Position numbers and translations under genes: made by a program
The notes under the pieces: model-generated
Seen by the model: only the letters and a program-made list of their open reading frames with translations
Databases searched by the model: none
What the model was told of the DNA's origin: nothing
Origin: an uncultured Selenomonadales bacterium
GTDB lineage: Bacteria > Bacillota > Negativicutes > Selenomonadales > Selenomonadaceae
Assembly: GCA_946536925.1 (NCBI GenBank)
Contig: CAMNFC010000007.1
Coordinates: forward strand, 1-37,342
Length of the DNA: 37,342 nt
Direction of reading: 5' to 3'
Part shown: in pieces, positions 1 to 8,854 of the stretch
How positions within the stretch are numbered: the stretch's first letter is position 1
Layout: every line of letters begins with the position of its first letter

Positions 1-3000
1 GATTTTTCCGTCCGAAGAAAGCAGTCCTATCGCCGTTTTCGTGTACGTTTTGTCGCCGAACTCAAAGACATCTCCGCTGTCCAACGCGCCGATTGTCACG
101 GTGCCGGCGGAAGCGTCAATCGTGACCGTTATCGTGCCCGTCGTCGATTTGGTCGTCTCGTCGGTGGTGCCGCGGCGCGTGGTGACTTCCGCGCCTTGAG
201 CGAGAGTGACCGTGCCGTCCGTCAAGAATGCTTTGCTGTCCTCCGTGGCGATTGTCAGGGCCGAGGTACTTTGCGCGACGAAAGCCGAATCGTTTATCGT
301 GAAAGTATTTTTTCCTGCGGTGATTATCGTCGTCGCAAGCGCGGTGTCAAAATTTTTAACAGCCGAGCCGAGCAAAACGGCCGTCAAATTTTCAAATTGG
401 CTGCCGTCGGTGGAAGAGAGCGTGTATTTGACATCGGTGCTGTCGTAATCGATTTGGGCGATTCTGACGGTCGGATCAATCGTGCCGTTTGTTTGACCGA
501 CGACGATAGCCGAGTCGACACTGAGCCGGCTTGTCAGGTCGAGCTGATTGTTTGCGTTGAGGGAAACGATATCCGCGTACTCGCCGTTTTTGATTGCGTC
601 GTAGGAAATCGTCCCGCCCGATATCGCGGAAGTGGGCTTATAAATTTTCGTGGGGTTGCCGTCCGAATCGAGCTGAACGAGAGTTTGATTGTCGAAAACT
701 TGATAAGTCGTGGAGTCGATTGTGAAGATGTCGCCCGCGTTGAGGTTGCCCAAAGAAGTCCATGCGCCGTTCGTCGCCGTGGCAGTGATTGAACCGTTCG
801 AGATGCTGATTGAAACTTTTCCGTTCTTCGGCGTGACGGAGGGCGCGTCTTTGTCCAAAGTTACAGTGCCGTTGACGAGCGTGGAAGTTTTGGCGGTCGC
901 GTCGATCTCCAAATCGGTTGCCGTGTCGTTCGTGTAAACTTTTGCGTTGATCGTGTAAGTGCCCTTGCCCGCCAAAAAAGTCGTGGCAAAATTCGTGGTG
1001 AAGGTTGCGTCGCCGTCGTCAGCTTGAATCGTCGGAATGACATTGGCAGAGCTGAGGCTTTCGAGGACGTAACCCGTCGTCGTCGAATAATTGAGCGTGG
1101 CATATCTGTTCGCGACGCTGCTGTCGACGATGATGTTGGCACCAGTCGCGGCCGTCGCTTGGGTGAAGTCCAAAACTTTTTCGTCCGTCAACTTGATCAT
1201 GTTCGACCAAGAGCTGTCGTTTGCAGGCAGAACGTAACTGCTCGTGTCGGCCGTCGTCCAAATAGCCGTGCCGCCTTTGGTCAATCCCGCCGCAAAATTT
1301 TCGTAAGAGGTTCCGTCGACTGTAAAGGTGTCGCCCGTCGCCGGCGTGAACGTCATGCTTGAGGGAATAAATTTTTCAACCGTGCCGCTTATCGTGTAAG
1401 TCGTGCCGCTCGAAGTGACGGTGATGCTAGCGGCTTTGTTCGCCTTGACGGATTTGGAGGAAAAGTCGAAGTCGTCGCTGATGACGGCGGTCACACCTTC
1501 TTCAATCGTTATGGAAGTCGGAGCCTCGAAAGTTTCGCCCAGGTCGCCCGAATATTTGCTCAAAGTGTAAGTTCCGTTGCTGAGTTCGATTTGCCCGTGA
1601 TTTTTCGTCGGGGGAGTCTCGTCATTAATCAGCACGACAGATTTTGTTATGGAATCGCTGATGACGACCGCGCCGCCCGTGACAGGCAGAACGCCCAGCC
1701 AAATGCTGTCGGAGGTCGATTTCAAATCCGTGACGGTGAGCTTGCCGTCCGCGGGATTGATCGCTTTGAGCAGGAAAGAAATATCATCTGAATTTGCCGC
1801 GGTCTTGGCCAAGCCGGCCGTTGTGTATGTGAAAGTTATTCCGTCGATTGAAAATACGTCACCCGCCGTGATATCTTCAACCGTCGTCGTCGAACCGCTG
1901 ATGTGAACGCTGAAGCCGTCGCCGCCGGAAAGGCTGTAAGCATTCGAGTTGACGGTCAAACTTTCGCCGGACGTGGTGATTCTGTCGACGACAATTTCCG
2001 AGCCGTCGTAGTTAACGTTGACGGATTCCGAAGCGGACATGACGAATTGACCGCCCGCCGTGATCGTTTGATTGGAATTGCCCGCGCCGTTGAAAATAAT
2101 CTTGCCTTTGGACAAATCCACGAGCGTTGCATCGTCCACGCTCAAATTCGAGCCGTCGTAGTTGACTTTGTAGCCGTCGGCCGCGGTCTTGGCCGTGAAA
2201 GAATTTTCGCCCGCCGCGAGAGGAATATTTGCAAAGTCACTCGTCAAGCTGACGGGTTGAGCGTCCGCGGTGAAAGTAATTTTGCTGAGCGTCGCGGTCG
2301 CGGGAGTTTTTCCCGTCGTGTCCAAAATGTAATCGCTGCCGTCGCGTTTGAGCGTGCCGTAAATCGAATCGTTTGACGTGCCGTTGACGACGTAGGCCGA
2401 AGAGTTGGAGCTCAAAACATTTGCCGCCCTCGAATCGATTGTCAAGTTACCGTCCGCGTCCGTCTTGATTATTTCGTTCCAGCTGCTGCTGCTCAAGTTT
2501 GCAATCGGTATCGAGCCGGTGTCGTCCGTCTTGATTGTATCGCCGTTCCAAACAGTTCCGTCCGAGCGTTGAAGTCTGCCGTTGGAGAGAAGAGTATAAG
2601 TTTCGGAGCCGACCTTGAAGCTGTCGCCGGTTTTAAGCGCGCCGACCGTGGCCTGGCCGCCCGTGACTTCAACCGTGATATCCGAGCCGTTGCCGCTGAT
2701 GACGCTTTCTCCGCCCGTGATTGTTTGCGTGGAATCGTTCAGAGCGATGGTGCCCGCCGTCTGATTAATCGTCGTGGCGTTGCCGATGCTCGCGGCCGCC
2801 GAATCCGTCACGTAGAACGAATCGTTGTCGCTGACGCTGAAGACCGCGCCCGAAGTCGCCGCTTTGATTGTGACATCTTTAAAATCGCTCGTGAGGCTGA
2901 GAGTTTCGCCGCCGCCGACTTGAATCGTGTTGTTCGTGTCCCAGGTGTTTGTGTCTTTCGTGATTGAGTAGCCGTTGCTCTCCTGCGTCAACTTTGCGTA

Positions 3001-6000
3001 ACGATTTGCTCTTGCGTTGTCGAGGATGATCCAATTATCGGTCTCGCTCGTCGAGGCGGGCGGAACCGTCAAAATATTTTCGTCGTCAATCGTGGCAATG
3101 TAAAGCCAATCGTCGCCGGTGACTTTGCTGAGTTCGACGCTTGAGCCTGCGGAACCGTCAAGAAGTTTTGTGGCGGTTATCAGGCCGAGAGCTTTAACAG
3201 AAATTTCTTCCGTGCCGCCGACGATTGAAAAAGTTTCGTCTTGATCCAAAGAGCTGAGAGTTGCCTCTGTTCCGCTGACGTTGACGTCGAGTTGCAAGCC
3301 GCCGGTTTTGGCAAGGGTCGTGTCGCCGACGGTGACGGATTGAATCGAGGAAGCGGAGACAGCGATAAATCCTCCCGTCTGATTGATTGCGTCGAGGCCG
3401 CTCAAACTTGCGCCGGTCGAGGCGTCCGTTATCGAGAAGGAAGAGCCGCTCAAACTTTCAACCGTGAAAGCCGCGCCCGATTGCTCGCCCGTGATCTTCG
3501 TGTCCTTGAAGTCGCTCGTCAGGCTGAGCGTCGTGCTGTTGACGTTGATCGTGTAATTGTTGTCCCAGGCGTCGGCGTTGTCTGTCGTCGCCAAAGAGTA
3601 GCCGCCGCTCGAATAGGTGAGTTCGCCAAAGAGGCTGTCGGGTTGAGTTGTGCTGTTGACAACAAAAAGAGTATCCTGCGACGTGCCGTTGCTTATCGTT
3701 AAAACGTTGCTCGTCGGGGCGATCATTGAATGCCATTCGCGATTGTCGGCGTCAACGGACTCAAGTAGCACCGCGTTGTTGTCGCCGTCTTGAGTCGGTT
3801 TTGTCCCGCGCAGGATTTTGTTGTTGTTGAGAAGACCCGCGCCCGCGAGCGTGTAAGTTCTGGTGCCGACGGAAAAAATTTCGCCATTGTGAAGGCCGCC
3901 GATTGACGCTTCGCTGATGAGGGAATTTGTGCCCGCCGCCAAAATCAAACTTTGACCCGTGCCGGCCTTGACAGTTTTTTCATAGAGGGCAACACCGCCC
4001 GTGATTGAATCGTCCGCCGCCAACGAACCGCTGATCAAAGACGCGGAAGTCACGCCGCTGACGCCGGGCAAATTGTCTTCCGAAATGACAACGTGATAGC
4101 CGTCGTCGCTGTCGTCCGCGGTGACTTTAAATATCGTCGAGTGAGAATCTTCAATCGGCACGTTGACGAAACTTCCGCTCAAAGAAATATCTCTTACGTC
4201 ATTTTCCAGATAAATATTTTGGAGCGTTCCGGTGTCGCTGTCGGTGTGGCTTAGGGTGTAAGCTTCGGATTCTTTTTTCAGCGTGCCGTAAGTTCTGTCG
4301 AAGTCCGAATTTATAAACGTCGACAACAAGGCTTTTGGGCTGGCGGGAATCGTCACGTAATTTGTGGCGGTGTCGACGGTGACCAGAGCTTTCCATTCCG
4401 AAGAAGAAGACGTGAGGCTGGCCGTCGTTACTGTATCGGACGAGCCGCTCAAAAGACTGTAGCCGCCCGAAGAATCGCCTTTGACAAAACCCGCGCCTTT
4501 GACGGAATATTGGACAGCGGAGCCGGTCGTGCCGTAGGAGAAAATATCGCCGTCTTCGTAGCTCAAACCACCGAGGGTCGCCGCGCCGTTTGAATCGATT
4601 GTAAAAGTTATGCCGTTGCCGTCGTCGACGCTGTAAGTTTTTCCGTCGAAAGTAAACGCGTCGTCTTTTGTGCCCGTGACGGTAACGGTCGTGCCGCTCA
4701 AAGAAATTGTCACGTGATCATCATCTGCGGCGGTGACAACGAGCGACTTATTGTTAATCAGAATCGTTTGAGCTGTTTGAGCGATGATGGTTCCGCCCGT
4801 CAAAGTGATTTTCTTCGCGCCGTTGATTATCGGCTTGCTGTTCGTGAAGCTGACGCTGAAATTATCCGGGCTTTCCGTGACGATAAAAGTCGCGCCCGTG
4901 TCCGTGGCTATGGTCGTGTTGAGTCCGAGGCCGGAGGCGATTGTCGTCGATGAGCCGCCCGTCAGAGAAATTGTGCTGACGCCGTCGCTGAAGGTGCCCG
5001 CGCCTGTTAACGAACTCAAAGTATAATTTCTTTCGCCGTCGGCGTTCAAAATAGCGTAGCCCGTCGTGGGATTTGTCGCGCTGTCGAAAACCGCGGCGGT
5101 TCGGGTGTTCGTCGTGCCGATCTCAAGAACTTTATCATCGGGAGTGATCAACAAAGCACCTTCTGCGCCGAGCGTGACGGAAGCCGTTGATTGACCGGCA
5201 TAATTCACTTGAATTTTATAATCGCCGTCTTGAGTCTTTTCTACCAGACCCGCGGCCGCCAAAGTGTAATTGCTCGTGCCGTCCGCCGTGGTGACGGAAA
5301 AATTTTCGCTCAAGTCCACGTCGCCCACGACCACGGAGCTGTTTGTCTTCGTCAAAGTTATTCCGTCCGTGCCGCCGTAGCCCGAAATTGAATAGCCGTT
5401 ATCCGAATCGCTCGCCTCAAGCGTTTGATCCGAATCGGCGGTCATGAGCGTGCCGCTTCCCAAGCTGACAGATTGTGCGCCGTCGACAGAAACCCCGCCG
5501 CCGGTCACCGAGCCGAACGTGAAAGAATTTATGCTGTCGGTGGAAGCAAAAGTCGTGCCATAAGCGGTGATTGGAACGCCGACGATTTCAGCGTTGAACT
5601 GAACAGAGCCGAGCGTTTTCATGTCGTCTTCTGTAATCGTTATGGAAGAAAAATGTTTATTGTAACCCGTGTACTCGCCTACGGTAATTTCTTCTTCTTT
5701 CAAACCTTCAAGCACATAATAAATGTTGTCGTCAGAGTCTTTCTTTTTGAGGAACGTGCCGAAGCTTATCAAGTCCTGTTTTACGCTATCGTAAATACCG
5801 ATGGATCCGTCGTCGCCCAGAGCCTCAATAAGATCGCTGAAGACAAGTTTGCCGTCCGTAATGAGGTAAGCTTTTGTGAAATAGCCCGAAGAGAGAGCCA
5901 AATCGTCCGGCGAAATTTCTGTGGTAGAACTGATAATTCCTTTGCTCCATTGGATGCCTTCGCCCGCCGAGTCATATGTCAGGCGCAACGGCCCCATGGT

Positions 6001-6813
6001 ATATTTGACGGTTTCACCGGATATCGCGCGAGTAAAGCTGTCGCCGTTTTCCAGCCCCGATATAAAAAATTCTTTAGTCGTGTTGTCGACCACAAAGGTG
6101 ACGGTGCCGGCGTTTACTGTATAATATTCGGTAACTCCGTTATTGGTATAATGTATGTAATCGTCGTTGGAATCAGTATCGCATTCAAAATAGGTTTTGC
6201 CGTCTTGCATGTAAAAAGAAAGGGTATTGGTTCCTGATTTAGATATCGGGTCATAACAAAAATTTCCAAATTTTAAGTTTAGAATCCGATAACTTGAAGT
6301 CATAGTAACGTTAATCGGATCTAAACTTGTACTTTGAGTGAGTAACATGGATATACTGGAATTACTCCCCGATTGGACATTTATAGTGGGACCATTTTTG
6401 CTTAATGTAACATCTTGACCGCTTTTATAAGATTCAAACGTGCCGTTGCCGGGCAACAAAGTGACGGCAGCGTAATCACTCCCTTGCTTTAAGTCGGAAA
6501 CGGTGCCCGATACAACGGCGAGGCTCATTTCGTCGTCACTGAAAGCAATTCTTGCCGTGCCGCTCAAAGTCATGCTGTAGCTCGTTAAATTGGAGGAAGA
6601 ATCTGTGATAGTGTATGTCACGGAGGCGTTCGCCGTGAGGGTCATGGCCTTGCTAATGTCATTGCTCAGGGGATTGCCGCTCGGCGGCGTGGACGAAACG
6701 CCCGTGACCGTGAAGGTTGTCCCGCTGGAAGTGTCAGTGTAATAATAAGTGCCGCTCGAACCCGACCAGCTGTTGTTGCCGAAGCGTTGCAGATCGAAAG
6801 TGAATTCATTCAT
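1..6813 (-). CDS. Giant repetitive (adhesin-like) protein, N-terminal >=2271 codons, C-terminus beyond the window
   Basis: Frame read from ATG at 6813 (rc GGAGA-10nt-ATG) stays open to base 1: MNEFTFDLQRFGNNSWSGSSGTYYYTDTSSGTTFTVTG... to ...GDVFEFGDKTYTKTAIGLLSSDGKI. Rich in T/S/G/D/N, few Cys, degenerate repeats (GDxFxVxGxxYT, LTSDFKD). The ORF list omits it because it has no stop in the window. Confidence 0.9.
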   Translation of the reverse strand, partial: MNEFTFDLQRFGNNSWSGSSGTYYYTDTSSGTTFTVTGVSSTPPSGNPLSNDISKAMTLTANASVTYTITDSSSNLTSYSMTLSGTARIAFSDDEMSLAVVSGTVSDLKQGSDYAAVTLLPGNGTFESYKSGQDVTLSKNGPTINVQSGSNSSISMLLTQSTSLDPINVTMTSSYRILNLKFGNFCYDPISKSGTNTLSFYMQDGKTYFECDTDSNDDYIHYTNNGVTEYYTVNAGTVTFVVDNTTKEFFISGLENGDSFTRAISGETVKYTMGPLRLTYDSAGEGIQWSKGIISSTTEISPDDLALSSGYFTKAYLITDGKLVFSDLIEALGDDGSIGIYDSVKQDLISFGTFLKKKDSDDNIYYVLEGLKEEEITVGEYTGYNKHFSSITITEDDMKTLGSVQFNAEIVGVPITAYGTTFASTDSINSFTFGSVTGGGVSVDGAQSVSLGSGTLMTADSDQTLEASDSDNGYSISGYGGTDGITLTKTNSSVVVGDVDLSENFSVTTADGTSNYTLAAAGLVEKTQDGDYKIQVNYAGQSTASVTLGAEGALLITPDDKVLEIGTTNTRTAAVFDSATNPTTGYAILNADGERNYTLSSLTGAGTFSDGVSTISLTGGSSTTIASGLGLNTTIATDTGATFIVTESPDNFSVSFTNSKPIINGAKKITLTGGTIIAQTAQTILINNKSLVVTAADDDHVTISLSGTTVTVTGTKDDAFTFDGKTYSVDDGNGITFTIDSNGAATLGGLSYEDGDIFSYGTTGSAVQYSVKGAGFVKGDSSGGYSLLSGSSDTVTTASLTSSSSEWKALVTVDTATNYVTIPASPKALLSTFINSDFDRTYGTLKKESEAYTLSHTDSDTGTLQNIYLENDVRDISLSGSFVNVPIEDSHSTIFKVTADDSDDGYHVVISEDNLPGVSGVTSASLISGSLAADDSITGGVALYEKTVKAGTGQSLILAAGTNSLISEASIGGLHNGEIFSVGTRTYTLAGAGLLNNNKILRGTKPTQDGDNNAVLLESVDADNREWHSMIAPTSNVLTISNGTSQDTLFVVNSTTQPDSLFGELTYSSGGYSLATTDNADAWDNNYTINVNSTTLSLTSDFKDTKITGEQSGAAFTVESLSGSSFSITDASTGASLSGLDAINQTGGFIAVSASSIQSVTVGDTTLAKTGGLQLDVNVSGTEATLSSLDQDETFSIVGGTEEISVKALGLITATKLLDGSAGSSVELSKVTGDDWLYIATIDDENILTVPPASTSETDNWIILDNARANRYAKLTQESNGYSITKDTNTWDTNNTIQVGGGETLSLTSDFKDVTIKAATSGAVFSVSDNDSFYVTDSAAASIGNATTINQTAGTIALNDSTQTITGGESVISGNGSDITVEVTGGQATVGALKTGDSFKVGSETYTLLSNGRLQRSDGTVWNGDTIKTDDTGSIPIANLSSSSWNEIIKTDADGNLTIDSRAANVLSSNSSAYVVNGTSNDSIYGTLKRDGSDYILDTTGKTPATATLSKITFTADAQPVSLTSDFANIPLAAGENSFTAKTAADGYKVNYDGSNLSVDDATLVDLSKGKIIFNGAGNSNQTITAGGQFVMSASESVNVNYDGSEIVVDRITTSGESLTVNSNAYSLSGGDGFSVHISGSTTTVEDITAGDVFSIDGITFTYTTAGLAKTAANSDDISFLLKAINPADGKLTVTDLKSTSDSIWLGVLPVTGGAVVISDSITKSVVLINDETPPTKNHGQIELSNGTYTLSKYSGDLGETFEAPTSITIEEGVTAVISDDFDFSSKSVKANKAASITVTSSGTTYTISGTVEKFIPSSMTFTPATGDTFTVDGTSYENFAAGLTKGGTAIWTTADTSSYVLPANDSSWSNMIKLTDEKVLDFTQATAATGANIIVDSSVANRYATLNYSTTTGYVLESLSSANVIPTIQADDGDATFTTNFATTFLAGKGTYTINAKVYTNDTATDLEIDATAKTSTLVNGTVTLDKDAPSVTPKNGKVSISISNGSITATATNGAWTSLGNLNAGDIFTIDSTTYQVFDNQTLVQLDSDGNPTKIYKPTSAISGGTISYDAIKNGEYADIVSLNANNQLDLTSRLSVDSAIVVGQTNGTIDPTVRIAQIDYDSTDVKYTLSSTDGSQFENLTAVLLGSAVKNFDTALATTIITAGKNTFTINDSAFVAQSTSALTIATEDSKAFLTDGTVTLAQGAEVTTRRGTTDETTKSTTGTITVTIDASAGTVTIGALDSGDVFEFGDKTYTKTAIGLLSSDGKI

Positions 6814-6976
6814 AATAAAGTTGTCTCCTTTCCGAGATTAGGGATTGTCAAGCGCAAAGCAAGAGAAAATCTCCGCAAGTTCATTCATTGATCCCGCCTC
6901 CCAAAAAATTAATCGAACAAACCCACCGACCGTCGACGCCGCGGCTTCCTTGTCGATTTAAATTTTTACTGTACAA

Positions 6977-6982
6977 ATTATA
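6977..6982 (-). promoter_or_regulatory. Candidate -10 (TATAAT) for the giant protein gene
   Basis: rc contains ...gaaacgaTATAATttgtac about 165 nt upstream of the ATG; the -35 is weak. Confidence 0.4.
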
Positions 6983-7023
6983 TCGTTTCTATCGGGGATT
7001 TAAATTAATTGTTCGTTAAAAAA

Positions 7024-7050
7024 ACCGAACACCGCGTGGGAATGTTCGGT
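7024..7050 (-). terminator. Rho-independent terminator downstream of the decarboxylase beta gene
   Basis: rc: ACCGAACA ttcccacgcgg TGTTCGGT followed by TTTTTT. Confidence 0.8.
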
Positions 7051-7070
7051 CTTTTTGCAGGGCTTTTCGT

Positions 7071-8204
7071 CTACTTGAGCATGGCAAGCATGGTGCCGGC
7101 CGCGACCGCCGTGCCGATAACGCCGGCGACGTTGGGTCCCATGGCGTGCATTAAAAGATAGTTGCCGGGTTTGGCCTTCATGCCGACGAGTTGAGAGACG
7201 CGAGCCGCCATTGGGACGGCAGAGACGCCCGCCGAGCCGATGAGCGGATTAATCGCGCCGCCCGTGAACTTGCACATAATTTTTCCGAAAATCAAACCGC
7301 CGGCCGTGCCGCCCATGAAAGCCACGAGTCCGAGGCCGATGATAAGCAGCGTGTCCGTGCGAAGGAAACTTTCCGCGCTCATGGTCATTCCGGTGCCCGT
7401 GCCGAGAAAAATCGTGACGATGTTAATTAAAGCGTTCTGCGCGGTGTCGGAAAGTCTGTCGGTGACGCCCGATTCTCTGAAAAGATTTCCGAGCATCAAG
7501 CAGCCCAAAAGTGCGGCGATAGGCGGAAGGAGCAAGCTGATAAAAATCGTGGAAACGATCGGGAAGACGACGCGCTCAAACTTTGTGACTGGCCGTAGCT
7601 CCTTCATGACGATTTCGCGTTCCTTTTGCGTGGTCATCAGTTTCATAATCGGCGGTTGAATCAAAGGAACGAGCGACATGTAAGAGTAAGCCGCCACCGC
7701 GATTGCTCCCAAAAGATGAGGTGCAAGTTTCGTGGAAAGATAAATGGACGTGGGGCCGTCCGCGCCGCCGATGATTCCGATTGCCGCCGCCTCATGAACG
7801 TCAAAGCCAACGAGCATTGCTCCGCCCAGCGCGACGAACACACCGATTTGAGCGGCCGCACCCAAAAGCAAAGTCGACGGTCGAGCAAGCAGCGGGCTGA
7901 AGTCGGTCATTGCGCCGATACCCAAAAAAATCAGCGGCGGAAAAATTTCGTAGGTGATGCCGTAGTTGATCGCCTTCATGACGTTCATTTCTTCGCCGAA
8001 AAATCCCGTGTTCGGAAAATTCGCCAGGATACAACCAAAAGCAATCGGCCCCAAAAGGAGCGGCTCAAATTCTTTGACGAAGGCCATGTACAAGAGCACG
8101 AGCCCGACGAGAATCATAATGCCGTTGCCCATGGTGAAGGCCGAAAAGCCACTGTCATTCCAAACCGCCTGGAGCGACACGCTGAATGCATTTAAAGCTT
8201 CCAA
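7071..8204 (-). CDS. oadB: Na+-translocating decarboxylase beta subunit (OadB/MmdB/GcdB family)
   Basis: 377 aa; characteristic segments GAMTDFSPLLARPSTLLLGAAAQIGVF, AAAIGIIGGADGPTSIYLSTKLAP, NPLIGSAGVSAVPMAARV. TTG start with upstream AAAGGAGTG. Confidence 0.93.
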   Translation of the reverse strand: MEALNAFSVSLQAVWNDSGFSAFTMGNGIMILVGLVLLYMAFVKEFEPLLLGPIAFGCILANFPNTGFFGEEMNVMKAINYGITYEIFPPLIFLGIGAMTDFSPLLARPSTLLLGAAAQIGVFVALGGAMLVGFDVHEAAAIGIIGGADGPTSIYLSTKLAPHLLGAIAVAAYSYMSLVPLIQPPIMKLMTTQKEREIVMKELRPVTKFERVVFPIVSTIFISLLLPPIAALLGCLMLGNLFRESGVTDRLSDTAQNALINIVTIFLGTGTGMTMSAESFLRTDTLLIIGLGLVAFMGGTAGGLIFGKIMCKFTGGAINPLIGSAGVSAVPMAARVSQLVGMKAKPGNYLLMHAMGPNVAGVIGTAVAAGTMLAMLK

Positions 8205-8219
8205 AAAATATCACTCCTT

Positions 8220-8585
8220 TTACTTTCGCTGCAGGTTGTTGAATTTGGCGGAGGCTCTCCACGGCGTGCCCTCGTGATTGAGGATGTGGACGGCCTTGAC
8301 TTGTCCCGCGAAACCGTAAGCCGCGATTGCCGCCGAAATTGCCGCGATGACTTCGGGATTGATTCCCTCTTCGACGGCGGGCGCGACGGGTGCCGGTGAT
8401 GACGATTTGACTGCCACGAGCGGTTCGTCTTCTTCGGCGACTTCGGGTTTGGGTTTTTCTTTTGTCGGGTCAAAGAAGTGAATCAACTTGATCAGATAAA
8501 TCAGTGCCACGAGCACGATGAAAACGACCGTCATGTTTATCAGCATGATAATCAGCGGGTTGGTCGTTACCGGAGAATGTTCCAT
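8220..8585 (-). CDS. oadG: Na+-pump decarboxylase gamma subunit-like protein (OadG family)
   Basis: MEHSPVTTNPLIIMLINMTVVFIVLVALIYLIKLIHFFDPTKEK: one TM helix, then an acidic/Pro-Ala linker. RBS GAGGTG 9 nt before ATG 8585. Directly upstream of oadB. Confidence 0.75.
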   Translation of the reverse strand: MEHSPVTTNPLIIMLINMTVVFIVLVALIYLIKLIHFFDPTKEKPKPEVAEEDEPLVAVKSSSPAPVAPAVEEGINPEVIAAISAAIAAYGFAGQVKAVHILNHEGTPWRASAKFNNLQRK

Positions 8586-8625
8586 GAAAAAAATCACCTC
8601 GGTTGATATTTGCAAAGCTTAGCGC

Positions 8626-8631
8626 ATTATA
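8626..8631 (-). promoter_or_regulatory. Candidate -10 (TATAAT) of the oadG-oadB transcript
   Basis: rc gaagatttTATAATgcgc about 40 nt upstream of the oadG start. Confidence 0.4.
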
Positions 8632-8705
8632 AATCTTCGCGCGAAAAAAATAAAGAATTATTCTGCACAATAATTCCACTCGCCCGCAAAAAATCCTTTA
8701 CAAAA

Positions 8706-8785
8706 AAAATTTTCGTCGTCCAAAAAAAATTTCGTCGCTGAAAAAATTTTCGTCGTCCAAAAAAATTTTTCGGGCAAAAAAAATT
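8706..8785. repeat. Short direct repeats of A/T-tract plus cgtcgtcc
   Basis: aaaaaaaattttcgtcgtcc / aaaaaaaatttcgtcgctg / aaaaaattttcgtcgtcc / aaaaaaatttttcgggc, intergenic. Confidence 0.75.
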
Positions 8786-8854
8786 CCGCCGATCTTTCGA
8801 CGGGTTGAACAAAGGAAAAATATTTTTCACTCGACAATTTCAAACGTGAACGAC

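Noticed and set aside
5425-6237. 270-aa plus-strand ORF and the other plus-strand ORFs in 196-6237
   Set aside because: All are antisense to the continuous minus-strand giant ORF.
8706-8785. CRISPR array
   Set aside because: Repeats are short, A/T-tract dominated, without unique spacers of constant length and without cas genes.
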